Shown one piece after another: positions 31,333-41,285 of a stretch of 64,000 bases of DNA (within the stretch, counting starts at the first letter, position 1; the number at the start of each line of letters is the position of its first letter). The DNA is taken from assembly GCF_019219095.1 (NCBI RefSeq), contig NZ_JAHUWH010000005.1:124001-188000 (forward strand). Reading direction: 5' to 3'. Below the pieces are notes generated by a model. The model had not been told where the DNA came from. It did no database searches and worked only from the letters and a program-made list of their open reading frames with translations. A program made the position numbers and the translations under genes. This stretch comes from Acidovorax sp. sic0104. Its GTDB lineage: Bacteria; Pseudomonadota; Gammaproteobacteria; Burkholderiales; Burkholderiaceae_C.

Positions 31333-31461
31333 GCGGGGGTCTCCTGGTGGGTGCGCGGTCTGGCGCCGCGCCTGCTGCCGATTCTAGGCGGGCAGCACCG
31401 CACCGAGGAGGTCTTGAGCACCATCGCGCCGGCCCCGGCGGCTGCGGGGCCAGCGAGCCGC

Positions 31462-32394
31462 TCAGCGCGGGTCGTGCGCCAGCAGCTTTTCCACCAGGGC
31501 TTTGAGGTCGGCCTGCAGCCGGGCCATGCCTTCGGGGTTCTGCGCGAGCGTCTTCTCATCCATATAGAGCTTGCGGTTGATCTCGACCTGGATGCTGTGG
31601 CGGTGCTGCGCGGGGTTGCCGTAGCGGCGCACCAGTTCGACGCCCTTGTAGGGGTGGTTGTATTCCACGCTGTAGCCGCAGGCGCGCAGGTGCTCGCAGA
31701 TCAGTGCCGACAGCGCGGGGCTGGCGGTGGTGCCGTCGCGGTCGCCCACCACGAAGTCGGCATGTTCGAGCCCCGGAAATTCGGTGGCGAAGCGGCCGGC
31801 TACAGCAGGCATCGAGTGGCAGTTGAGGTGGATGCTGTAGCCATGCCGCGCGTGGGCGGCGTCGATGGCCCGGGCCACGGCCTGGTGGTAAGGGCGCCAG
31901 CAGCGGTCGATGCGCGCGCGCACTTCGGCCACGGTGAGCAGGCGGTTGTAGATGGGCTCGCCTTCGTCGGTGAACTTCCAGACCAGGCCCTTGCCCAGGC
32001 GCACCTTGCTGAGCACCTTGGGGTCGGTGGAGACGGGGTCGGACCACTCTCCATCGAGCAGGGAGGTGTCAAGCTCGGTGGTGTCGCGGTTGGCATCGAG
32101 GTAGATGCGGGGGAAGTGGGCCTCGACCCAGGCCGCGCCCATCGCGGGGGCGAAGGCGTAGATCTTCTCGACGTGCGTGTCTTCGGCACGTCGCAGGGTG
32201 GGCAGATCGCACGCCGAGCCGAAATCGGCCGGGTACTGCGTGCCGCTGTGCGGCGAGTCGAGCACCAGTGGCGTGGTGCCGGGCACGGCCGTCACCATGG
32301 GCGCGGCGACGCCCCTGGCCGGGCTGGACTGGCCACTGGCGCCCGGTTGGGAATGAAGAAATCGGGTCTGGATCAGTTTCAAGGCTGAATGCAT
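31462..32394 (-). CDS. N-formylglutamate amidohydrolase
   Basis: A cytoplasmic hydrolase of 310 residues of the N-formylglutamate deformylase family. Motifs seen are VLDSPHSGTQYPADF, RIYLDANRDTTELD, HLNCHSMPA (metal ligands) and IQVEINRKLYMDE. It would release formate from N-formylglutamate in histidine breakdown or act on related N-formyl amino acids. No other hut genes are present. ATG 32392-32394 is used; a GTG at 32424 and an ATG at 32298 are also in frame. Confidence 0.85.
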   Translation of the reverse strand: MHSALKLIQTRFLHSQPGASGQSSPARGVAAPMVTAVPGTTPLVLDSPHSGTQYPADFGSACDLPTLRRAEDTHVEKIYAFAPAMGAAWVEAHFPRIYLDANRDTTELDTSLLDGEWSDPVSTDPKVLSKVRLGKGLVWKFTDEGEPIYNRLLTVAEVRARIDRCWRPYHQAVARAIDAAHARHGYSIHLNCHSMPAVAGRFATEFPGLEHADFVVGDRDGTTASPALSALICEHLRACGYSVEYNHPYKGVELVRRYGNPAQHRHSIQVEINRKLYMDEKTLAQNPEGMARLQADLKALVEKLLAHDPR

Positions 32395-32525
32395 AGGCAG
32401 AGTGTGCGCAAGGGGAGACTGCACGCCCAGCCCGACCGGGCTGGGGCTGGGGTTATTCGGGGCGCCAAGGTGTGCGCATCGGGCAAGAAAGGATCGCGGC
32501 TGAGTTCGCAGGGCGCGGCCGCCTC

Positions 32526-33491
32526 TCAGTCCAGCGCTACCTTGGCGTAGGCCGCAACACCCTTCATTTTGTCGATCTCATGGGCGATTTGTGCGGTGAA
32601 TTCCCGGGAGGTCGTCCCCGAAGGATAAAGGCCCTGCCCTGCCAAACGGTCGCGCACGGGAGGCTCCTTCAGCGCCTGCGCCACGGCTTGCTGAATGCGG
32701 TCCACCGCCGCTGCCGGTGTGCCCGCCGGGGCCACCAGGCCGAACCAGGAAGGCTCATTGGCCTGCTTGTAGCCCAAGGCGGCATACGTGGGAACATCGG
32801 GCAGGACGTCCAGCCGCACAGGCCAGGAAACCGCCAGCGCCTTGAGCTTGCCGGCCTTGATGTGCGGCAGCGACGAGGCCACCTGATCAAAGTACACGCC
32901 CACCTGCCCCGCCAGGACGTCGTTGATGGCCGGTCCCGCGCCTCGGTAGGCGATGTGGACCATGGAGGTGCCTGAGCTGCGCTTGAACAGTTCGCCCCAC
33001 ATGTGGCCTATGGTGCCGTTGCCAGGGGTGGCGTACGAAACCTTGCCCGGGTTGGCCTTGAGGTATTTCACGAGCTCCGCGAGGTCCTTGACCGGCAGCA
33101 CTGCCGGGTTGACGACGATCACGCCAGGCGCGCGGACGATCTCGGTCACGCCGACGAAGTCCTTGAGGGGATCGTACGGAAGTTTGCTGTACACGGCGGG
33201 ATTCACACCATGCGTGGACAGCGTGGCCACTCCCAGGACCAGCCCGTCGGCCGGCGCGCGTGCGACCTCGGCCATGCCGATCGAGCCACCCGCTCCGCCC
33301 CGGTTTTCCAGCACTACGGGCTGCTTGAGGATGCGGGCCAGCGGCTCCTGCAGGCTGCGCGCCGTGATGTCGGTGGCGCCGCCGGGCGGGAACGGCACGA
33401 TGATGCGCAAAGGCTTGGACTCCTGGGCAGAGATCATTCCGGATGCGAAAGTTGTTGCAGCCAGAACAGAAAGCACGTGACGGCGTTGCAT
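32526..33491 (-). CDS. Bug-family tripartite tricarboxylate transporter substrate-binding protein
   Basis: A periplasmic solute-binding protein of 321 residues. After a signal peptide (cleavage near SAQES at about 23) come the Bug motifs RIIVPFPPGGATDITAR, VVLENRGGAGGSIG, YATPGNGTIGHMWGEL and HIAYRGAGPAINDVLAGQV. The carboxylate-binding loop is the PPGGxxD motif. The ligand is probably an organic acid. The permease genes tctA/tctB are not in the window. ATG 33489-33491. It is divergent from a LysR gene with a small inverted repeat between them. Confidence 0.9.
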   Translation of the reverse strand: MQRRHVLSVLAATTFASGMISAQESKPLRIIVPFPPGGATDITARSLQEPLARILKQPVVLENRGGAGGSIGMAEVARAPADGLVLGVATLSTHGVNPAVYSKLPYDPLKDFVGVTEIVRAPGVIVVNPAVLPVKDLAELVKYLKANPGKVSYATPGNGTIGHMWGELFKRSSGTSMVHIAYRGAGPAINDVLAGQVGVYFDQVASSLPHIKAGKLKALAVSWPVRLDVLPDVPTYAALGYKQANEPSWFGLVAPAGTPAAAVDRIQQAVAQALKEPPVRDRLAGQGLYPSGTTSREFTAQIAHEIDKMKGVAAYAKVALD

Positions 33492-33567
33492 GGGGCTTCT
33501 CCATTGATAGACTGCCTGAGCGTACGCCGCGAAACCGCCATGGACAAACAAAAGATTGGCCTGATAA

Positions 33568-33584
33568 CATTCCATTAAGGAATG
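33568..33584. promoter_or_regulatory. Candidate LysR operator
   Basis: CATTCC-ATTAA-GGAATG, a perfect 6-bp inverted repeat with a 5-bp centre, 15 nt upstream of the LysR start (33599) and 77 nt upstream of the Bug gene start. It touches the ribosome-binding site of the LysR gene, which would fit autorepression. Confidence 0.45.
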
Positions 33585-33598
33585 AAAGGAGATGGGTA

Positions 33599-34567
33599 AT
33601 GTCCAGCTTGCGGCGCCTCGCGCCCCCTCTGCACCTCTTGCGGGCTTTCTCCACGGTGGCGAGGTTTGGCAGCGTCTCGCGCGCCGCCGACGCCCTGCAC
33701 CTCACGCAGAGCGCCGTGAGCAAGCAGGTCAAGGAACTGGAGGGCTGGGTGGGCGTGATGCTGTTCGAGCGCAGCCGCAAACGCCTGGCGCTGACCCCGG
33801 CAGGCGAGCGCTATGAGAAGGCGGTGCGCTCCGTGCTGGCCCAGCTCGAAGCCGCCACGCTGGAACTGATCACCAGCGATGACGGCGGCGGAGCGTTGCA
33901 TCTGTCCAGCCTGCCCACCTTCGGGGCCAAGTGGCTCATTCCGCGCCTGCCGCAGTTCCAGCAGCAACACCCGCAGGTCACGCTGCACTTCGTGCCCTAC
34001 GTGCACAGCTACGACTTCGAGCGGCCCGAGCTCGATTGCTCCATCCTCTTCGGCGAAGGCCATTGGCCCGGTGCGCATGCGCACTACCTCACCGGCAACG
34101 ACGTGGCGCTGATCGCCCCGCGCACCCGCGTGGCCGACTGGGCGTTGCACAGCCCCAGAGACCTTGCACGACACACGCTGCTACGTCACGTGACGGTGCC
34201 CGACGCCTGGCTGCGCTGGAGTGAAACGCACGGGGTACAGGGTCTGGTCGACCCGCTGGCCGGGCCGCAGTTCGACCAGTTCCAGACCATGATCCGCGCG
34301 GTAATGGCCGGCATGGGGCTGGCGCTGGTGCCGCGTTGCCTGGTGCAGGACGAGATCACCGCCGGGCTGGTGCGCGAGCCCCTGGCCGAACAGCCTCTGC
34401 GCGGCGGTTACCAGAGCGACATGGGCTATTGGTTCTGCTATCCGGAAGGCCGCACCCAGCTACATGCGCTGCAATGCTTCCTGCGGTGGCTGCTGGCCTG
34501 CGCCGAGCCTGCGGGCGCGGGTCCCGCCAGCCCCGCAGCGCTCGGCAGCACACTGCGCGACTGCTGA
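33599..34567 (+). CDS. LysR family transcriptional regulator (GcvA-like)
   Basis: A regulator of 322 residues. The winged helix (about 8-66) contains ARFGSVSRAADALHLTQSAV and LFERSRKRLALTPAGERY. The effector domain has the GcvA-type features LPTFGAKWLIPRLPQF and VTLHFVPY. AAAGGAG at 33585-33591 precedes ATG 33599. It probably controls the divergent Bug-type binding protein gene. Confidence 0.9.
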   Translation: MSSLRRLAPPLHLLRAFSTVARFGSVSRAADALHLTQSAVSKQVKELEGWVGVMLFERSRKRLALTPAGERYEKAVRSVLAQLEAATLELITSDDGGGALHLSSLPTFGAKWLIPRLPQFQQQHPQVTLHFVPYVHSYDFERPELDCSILFGEGHWPGAHAHYLTGNDVALIAPRTRVADWALHSPRDLARHTLLRHVTVPDAWLRWSETHGVQGLVDPLAGPQFDQFQTMIRAVMAGMGLALVPRCLVQDEITAGLVREPLAEQPLRGGYQSDMGYWFCYPEGRTQLHALQCFLRWLLACAEPAGAGPASPAALGSTLRDC

Positions 34568-34705
34568 GAACCCGTTCAAGATCTTTTCGGGGGATCGCAT
34601 GGGGTGCGGGCACTGGCCCGACCCACCAGGCCGACACGGCGCCATCCATGGCAGCGCCAGGGGGCAAGTGCGTGGCCGCGAACGCCCGCAGCCCGCGGGA
34701 CACCT

Positions 34706-35263
34706 TCAGCCCGCGCGGTCGCGGACCAGCCATTGCGCGTCGCCACCTGCGTAGGCCTCCAGCCCGATGGCCACCACCGTCGCCACTTCGTTGCCCACTT
34801 CGCTGCGGAACTCAGCCTCGGCCTGAGCCACCGCGTCGTGGAATGCCTGCAGCCATGCCAGCCCCGTGGGTGTGAAGGACACGCGCCGGGCGCGCGCATC
34901 GCGCGGGTCGGCCTCGCGCGTGACCAGACCCCAGGCTTCGCACTGGTCGACCAGGTTGGCCATGGCCTGCTTGGTCATGCCGGCACGCTGGGCCAGGTCG
35001 GTCAGCCGGTCGCCCGAAAGCGCCAGGTGGCGGGTGATGTGCACATGCGCTGCCGTCACCTGGTCGCGCGCTGCGAGGTTGGACAGCGCCAGCGGTACCT
35101 CCACGTTGTGCGCCATGAGCTCCAGCACCCGCGCGTCGAAGCGACGCATCGCATGCCCCAGCAGACGACCGAGGTGGGTCTGGCGCCAGCCGTCGTCGGC
35201 GCGGGCCCAGGCAACCCCGGACGGAGGGTGGGCAGGGGTGCTGGGCGGGGAGCTTTCGGCCAT
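34706..35263 (-). CDS. MarR family transcriptional regulator
   Basis: A regulator of 185 residues. The winged helix (about 60-145) shows LSGDRLTDLAQRAGMTKQAM and the wing-side ADPRDARARRVSFTPTG, both typical of MarR. It likely binds as a dimer. ATG 35261-35263. An inverted repeat GTCAG-N5-CTGAC lies directly upstream, so autorepression is plausible. It is divergent from recA. Confidence 0.85.
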   Translation of the reverse strand: MAESSPPSTPAHPPSGVAWARADDGWRQTHLGRLLGHAMRRFDARVLELMAHNVEVPLALSNLAARDQVTAAHVHITRHLALSGDRLTDLAQRAGMTKQAMANLVDQCEAWGLVTREADPRDARARRVSFTPTGLAWLQAFHDAVAQAEAEFRSEVGNEVATVVAIGLEAYAGGDAQWLVRDRAG

Positions 35264-35271
35264 GCCACATT

Positions 35272-35286
35272 GTCAGGCAAACTGAC
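35272..35286. promoter_or_regulatory. Candidate MarR operator
   Basis: GTCAG-GCAAA-CTGAC, a 5-bp inverted repeat 9 nt upstream of the marR-type start codon. Its place next to the start codon suggests autorepression. Confidence 0.4.
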
Positions 35287-35297
35287 TAAATACCACT

Positions 35298-35343
35298 TGG
35301 TTTTGGCGAAACAGGTCGCATAAACTACTGTTCAAGCATCCAG
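35298..35343 (+). promoter_or_regulatory. recA promoter with LexA (SOS) box
   Basis: A possible sigma70 promoter has TTGGTT (35298-35303), a 17-nt spacer and TAAACT (35321-35326). Directly after it, CTGT-N8-CCAG (35328-35343) differs from the LexA consensus CTGT-N8-ACAG by one base and resembles the E. coli recA SOS box (TACTGT...GCAT.CAG). LexA bound here would block transcription start. Confidence 0.7.
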
Positions 35344-35405
35344 CCTGTGATTAACCGCAGAACGGATGCAACCATCCAACCCGTTGTTTTTACTAGGAGT
35401 TTTTC

Positions 35406-36467
<1,062 letters not shown>

Positions 36468-36496
36468 GCCAGACCGAAAAAGCGCGAATTCTCAAG

Positions 36497-36556
36497 AAAA
36501 TAGCCCGCTACCGCTTGATTGGCAAGCGGCTTTAGCTATTAATACAATAGCAACCG
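36497..36556 (+). repeat. Dispersed AGCTAT-type repeat, copy 4
   Basis: Full copy: ATAGCCCGCTACCGCTT, loop, GGCAAGCGGCTTTAGCTAT and ACAATAGCAACC. It occupies most of the recA-recX gap and ends 3 nt before the recX ATG, so in a recA-recX transcript it would fold next to the recX start region. Confidence 0.65.
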
Positions 36557-36559
36557 GCC

Positions 36560-37012
36560 ATGGGTTTCACCACACTGTCGCTCAAAGGGCGAGCGCTGCG
36601 GCTGTTAAGCCAGCGCGAACACTCGCGCTGTGAACTGCAGCGCAAGCTCAGCCCCCATGTGCAGGAGGGCGACGACCTGGCGGCCCTGCTGGACGACCTG
36701 CAGGCCCGCGATTTCATCAGCCAGGACAGGGTGGTGGAGTCGGTGCTCCACCAGCGCGCCAGCCGCCTGGGCGCCAGCCGCATCCGCCAGGAACTGCAAG
36801 CCAAGGGGATCGACGCTGACGCCGTGCAACATGCGCTCGCCCAATTGCAGGACACCGAATGGGTCCGCGCGTACGCCGTATGGCAGCGCAAGTTCGGCGC
36901 AGTGGCCGAAGACCCACGGCAGCGCGCGCGGCAGGTACGGTTTCTGATGACGCGCGGGTTCTCCAGCGAGATCACATCGCGCGTAGTGCGCGGCGAGGCG
37001 CCGGAGGTTTAG
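36560..37012 (+). CDS. recX: Regulatory protein RecX
   Basis: A small helical protein of 150 residues that binds RecA and limits filament growth. The RecX three-helix repeats are visible (SLKGRALRLLSQREHSRCEL, DDLQARDFISQDRVVESVL, VQHALAQL). It lies 92 nt after recA on the same strand. No good Shine-Dalgarno precedes ATG 36560 since the repeat element ends there, so low translation is possible. Confidence 0.92.
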   Translation: MGFTTLSLKGRALRLLSQREHSRCELQRKLSPHVQEGDDLAALLDDLQARDFISQDRVVESVLHQRASRLGASRIRQELQAKGIDADAVQHALAQLQDTEWVRAYAVWQRKFGAVAEDPRQRARQVRFLMTRGFSSEITSRVVRGEAPEV

Positions 37013-37049
37013 GCCACCAGCAACGGGTCGCCCGAGCGCAGAGAGCCCC

Positions 37050-37982
37050 TCAGAGCCCCAGCATCAACTTGAGGTTCTGCACGGCGGCACCGCTGGCGCC
37101 CTTGCCCAGGTTATCAAGGCGCGCGATCAGCACGGCGTGGCGATGCTCTTCGTTCGCGAACACGCGCAGCTCCAGCTTGTTGGTGTCGTTGAGGGCGGTG
37201 GCGTCGAGCTTCCCGTCGGCCGTGGGGGGCAGCACGCTGACCCACTGCTCGGACGTATTGCTCTTGGCATAGTGCGCCGCCAGCGCGTCGTGCAGGTCGG
37301 CCGCCTTGGGCGCGCCGGGCAGCTGGTCCAAGTGCAAGGGCAGCTGCACCAGCATGCCCTGGCGGAAGTTGCCTACCGATGGCACGAAGATGGGCCGGCG
37401 GGTGAGGCCGGTGTAGCGCAGGATCTCGGGCAAGTGCTTGTGCTGCAGTGTGAGCGCGTACGCCTCGAACAGCGCAGCGGTGCCTGCTTCGTACGCTTCG
37501 ATCATGGTGCGGCCGCCGCCCGAATAGCCGCTCACCGCAGGCAGCGCGAGCGGAAAGTCCTTGGGCACCAGGCCCGCATCCACCAGGGGGCGCAGCATCG
37601 CTATCGCGCCCGTGGCGTAGCAGCCGGGGTTGGATACCCGATCCGCCTGCGCCACAGCCTGCGCCTGCCCTGCGGCCAGTTCGGGAAAGCCGAACACCCA
37701 GCCCGGCGCGGTGCGGTGCGCGGTGCTGGCATCGATGATCTTGATCCTGCGGCCAGTGCTTTGCGTGATGCCGTCCACCATCGCCACGGTGTCGCGAGCA
37801 GCATCGTCGTGCAGGCACAGCACCACCAGGTCCACGCCCGCGATCAGGTCGCGCTTGGCGGAAGGGTCCTTGCGCAGCTCAGGCGCGATACTCACCAGCT
37901 CGACCTGCGGCATGGACTGCAGGCGCTCACGGATCTGCAAGCCCGTGGTGCCGGCTTCGCCATCGATAAAGACTTTGGACAT
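37050..37982 (-). CDS. argC: N-acetyl-gamma-glutamyl-phosphate reductase, type 2
   Basis: A protein of 310 residues that reduces N-acetylglutamyl phosphate with NADPH in arginine synthesis. The N-terminal Rossmann part has [16 protein letters not shown]; the catalytic Cys is in [11 protein letters not shown]. Its length and the motif [11 protein letters not shown] mark the shorter type 2 branch. AGGAG lies 7 nt before ATG 37980-37982. It is divergent from sucC and convergent with recX; no other arg gene is near. Confidence 0.92.
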   Translation of the reverse strand: MSKVFIDGEAGTTGLQIRERLQSMPQVELVSIAPELRKDPSAKRDLIAGVDLVVLCLHDDAARDTVAMVDGITQSTGRRIKIIDASTAHRTAPGWVFGFPELAAGQAQAVAQADRVSNPGCYATGAIAMLRPLVDAGLVPKDFPLALPAVSGYSGGGRTMIEAYEAGTAALFEAYALTLQHKHLPEILRYTGLTRRPIFVPSVGNFRQGMLVQLPLHLDQLPGAPKAADLHDALAAHYAKSNTSEQWVSVLPPTADGKLDATALNDTNKLELRVFANEEHRHAVLIARLDNLGKGASGAAVQNLKLMLGL

Positions 37983-38183
37983 GAGTTGCTCCTGCAAGAA
38001 AGGCGGCGAGATCACCGCTGGAAACAAGGTGGATCCCCACGGGGTGACCCTGGGGTCGTCAGGTCTGCACAAGGATGGTGCGTTGCAGCATGATACAGTC
38101 GCGGGTTGCCATGTCCCAAGCCCGCGGCCAGACAAATGTTCATGGCAAACGGGTAACTACCACCCTTCCCTGAGAGAGACCTC

Positions 38184-39344
<1,161 letters not shown>

Positions 39345-39359
39345 GCCCGGAGAACACAC

Positions 39360-40256
39360 ATGTCGATCTACATCAACAAAGACACCAAGGTCATCACCCA
39401 GGGCATCACGGGCAAGACTGGCCAGTTCCACACCGAAAAGTGCCAGGAATACGCGAACGGCAAGAACGCCTTCGTGGCAGGCGTGAACCCCAAGAAGGCC
39501 GGTGAGTCGATCTTCAACATCCCGATCTACGCCTCCGTCAAGGAAGCTGCGACGCAGACCGGCGCGACCGTGTCGGTGATCTACGTGCCGCCTGCAGGCG
39601 CTGCCGCCGCGATCTGGGAAGCCGTCGAAGCCGATCTGGACATGGCCATCTGCATCACCGAAGGCATCCCTGTGCGCGACATGCTGGAAGTGCGCAACAA
39701 GATGAAGGCCAAGGAAGCTGCCGGCGGCAAGAAGACCCTGCTGCTGGGCCCCAACTGCCCTGGCCTGATCACGCCCGACGAGATCAAGATCGGCATCATG
39801 CCCGGCCACATCCACCGCAAGGGCCGCATCGGCGTCGTGAGCCGTTCCGGCACGCTGACGTACGAAGCCGTGGCCATGCTGACCGAAGTGGGCCTGGGCC
39901 AGTCGAGCGCCGTGGGCATTGGTGGCGACCCCATCAACGGCCTGAAGCACATCGATGTGATGAAGGCTTTCAACGACGATCCCGATACCGACGCCGTGAT
40001 CATGATCGGCGAAATCGGCGGCCCCGATGAAGCCGAAGCCGCCCAGTGGTGCAAGGCCAACATGAAGAAGCCTATCGTGGGCTTCATCGCTGGCGTGACC
40101 GCACCTCCCGGCAAGCGCATGGGCCATGCGGGCGCCCTGATCTCCGGCGGTGCCGACACGGCCGATGCCAAGCTGGCCATCATGGAAGAGTCGGGCTTCA
40201 TCATCACCCGCAACCCTTCGGAACTGGGCAAGCTGCTCAAGGCTCAGCTCAAGTAA
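39360..40256 (+). CDS. sucD: Succinyl-CoA synthetase alpha subunit
   Basis: A protein of 298 residues that binds CoA and carries the phosphohistidine intermediate. The CoA-binding N-terminal Rossmann part has [15 protein letters not shown]; the active-site His is in [17 protein letters not shown] 39360 is 15 nt after the sucC stop. A hairpin follows at 40346-40379. Confidence 0.98.
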   Translation: MSIYINKDTKVITQGITGKTGQFHTEKCQEYANGKNAFVAGVNPKKAGESIFNIPIYASVKEAATQTGATVSVIYVPPAGAAAAIWEAVEADLDMAICITEGIPVRDMLEVRNKMKAKEAAGGKKTLLLGPNCPGLITPDEIKIGIMPGHIHRKGRIGVVSRSGTLTYEAVAMLTEVGLGQSSAVGIGGDPINGLKHIDVMKAFNDDPDTDAVIMIGEIGGPDEAEAAQWCKANMKKPIVGFIAGVTAPPGKRMGHAGALISGGADTADAKLAIMEESGFIITRNPSELGKLLKAQLK

Positions 40257-40345
40257 GCAGCCACACATCGGCGAGGGCATTCGTAAGCACAATTACGGAC
40301 GCCTGCCGCCATCAGGCCAGATAAACTGGCCACTCCAATAAAAAG

Positions 40346-40379
40346 AGAAGCGCTCGGAACCCTGGTTCCCGGCGCTTCT
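40346..40379 (+). terminator. Hairpin between sucD and terC-family gene
   Basis: Two-part stem: AGAAGCGC/GCGCTTCT outside and GGAACC/GGTTCC inside, with a 2-nt loop (40346-40379). Only a weak T stretch follows. It lies 26 nt upstream of the TerC-family start, so it may end the sucCD mRNA or act in the terC leader. Confidence 0.5.
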
Positions 40380-40404
40380 TGCATTCATAACAGTGGAGTT
40401 CAGT

Positions 40405-41088
40405 ATGGAGTTCGTGCAAAGTGCCGATTTCTGGATCGGCCTGATGAAGATCGTCTGGATCAACATCATTCTTTCGGGCGACAACGCCGTGGTCATCGCC
40501 CTCGCGGCCCGCTCGCTCCCCCCGCATCAGCAAAGAAAAGCAGTCTTCTGGGGCTCTGGCGCGGCCGTGGTGCTGCGGATTTTGCTGACCGTCGTTGCAG
40601 CCAAGCTGCTGGAGCTGTCGTTCCTGCAGATCATCGGCGGCTGCCTGCTGCTGTGGATCGGCTTTCAGCTGCTCAGCGATGACGAGGAGGACGAGGGCGA
40701 GTCCAAGACCTACGGCAGTCTCATGGCCGCCGTGCGCACCATCCTGATCGCCGATCTGGTGATGAGCCTGGACAACGTGATCGCCGTCGCCGCGGCCGCC
40801 CACGGCAATGTGGTGCTGCTGGTGCTGGGCCTGGCCATCAGCATTCCACTCGTGATCTTCGGCAGTACGTTGATGATCAAGCTGATGGAGCGCTTTCCCG
40901 TCATCGTGCTGCTGGGCGCCGCCCTGATCGGCTGGGTGGGCGGTGAAACCATTGCCAACGACGCCGCCTTGCACGGCTATGTGGTGGCGCACCCCTCGCT
41001 GCACTACGTGGCGGCCGCCCTGGGCGCGGCGCTCGTCGTCGGCGCGGGCAAGTTCTGGGCCCATCGCTCCCGCAAAGCCGCCGCCTGA
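40405..41088 (+). CDS. TerC family integral membrane protein
   Basis: A protein of 227 residues with seven predicted membrane helices. The two TerC signature acidic sites are present: SGDNAVVIALAAR in the first helix pair and DLVMSLDNVIAVAAAA in the second half. TerC/Alx proteins export manganese or other divalent metals. An acidic loop (SDDEEDEGES) separates the halves. GGAG at 40395-40398 precedes ATG 40405. A perfect terminator follows at 41122. Confidence 0.9.
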   Translation: MEFVQSADFWIGLMKIVWINIILSGDNAVVIALAARSLPPHQQRKAVFWGSGAAVVLRILLTVVAAKLLELSFLQIIGGCLLLWIGFQLLSDDEEDEGESKTYGSLMAAVRTILIADLVMSLDNVIAVAAAAHGNVVLLVLGLAISIPLVIFGSTLMIKLMERFPVIVLLGAALIGWVGGETIANDAALHGYVVAHPSLHYVAAALGAALVVGAGKFWAHRSRKAAA

Positions 41089-41121
41089 GCCGCAGGCACA
41101 CACGCCACGTGTGTGACAAAA

Positions 41122-41148
41122 ATGGCAGCGGATCGCTGCCATCTTTTG
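41122..41148 (+). terminator. Rho-independent terminator after terC-family gene
   Basis: Perfect 9-bp stem ATGGCAGCG / CGCTGCCAT with a GAT loop (41122-41142), followed by CTTTTG. It separates the TerC-family gene from the CHASE2 signalling operon. Confidence 0.85.
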
Positions 41149-41285
41149 CGGGCGCGACAAGAACGGCACCACAGGCCGACCAAGACACTGCGCCCGGCAC
41201 CGGCGGGCCACGAAAAGCATCGTTCACCGTTGGGCGCGGATATTGCTTCGAAGTTGCTCCATTGATCAGAGCGGAACGATAGCAA

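Noticed and set aside
32426-32445. Terminator after the Bug gene (CCCAGCCCG-AC-CGGGCTGGG)
   Set aside because: The stem is perfect but the loop of two bases and lack of a T run on either strand make an intrinsic terminator unlikely; it may be only a GC-rich palindrome.
40257-40404. yybP-ykoY manganese riboswitch upstream of the TerC-family gene
   Set aside because: The conserved purine-rich core and paired loops of that riboswitch could not be found; only a simple two-part hairpin is present.
41100-41125. CRP-like half site TGTGA upstream of the CHASE2 operon
   Set aside because: The second half TCACA is missing at the right spacing and the sequence lies before the terminator of the preceding gene.
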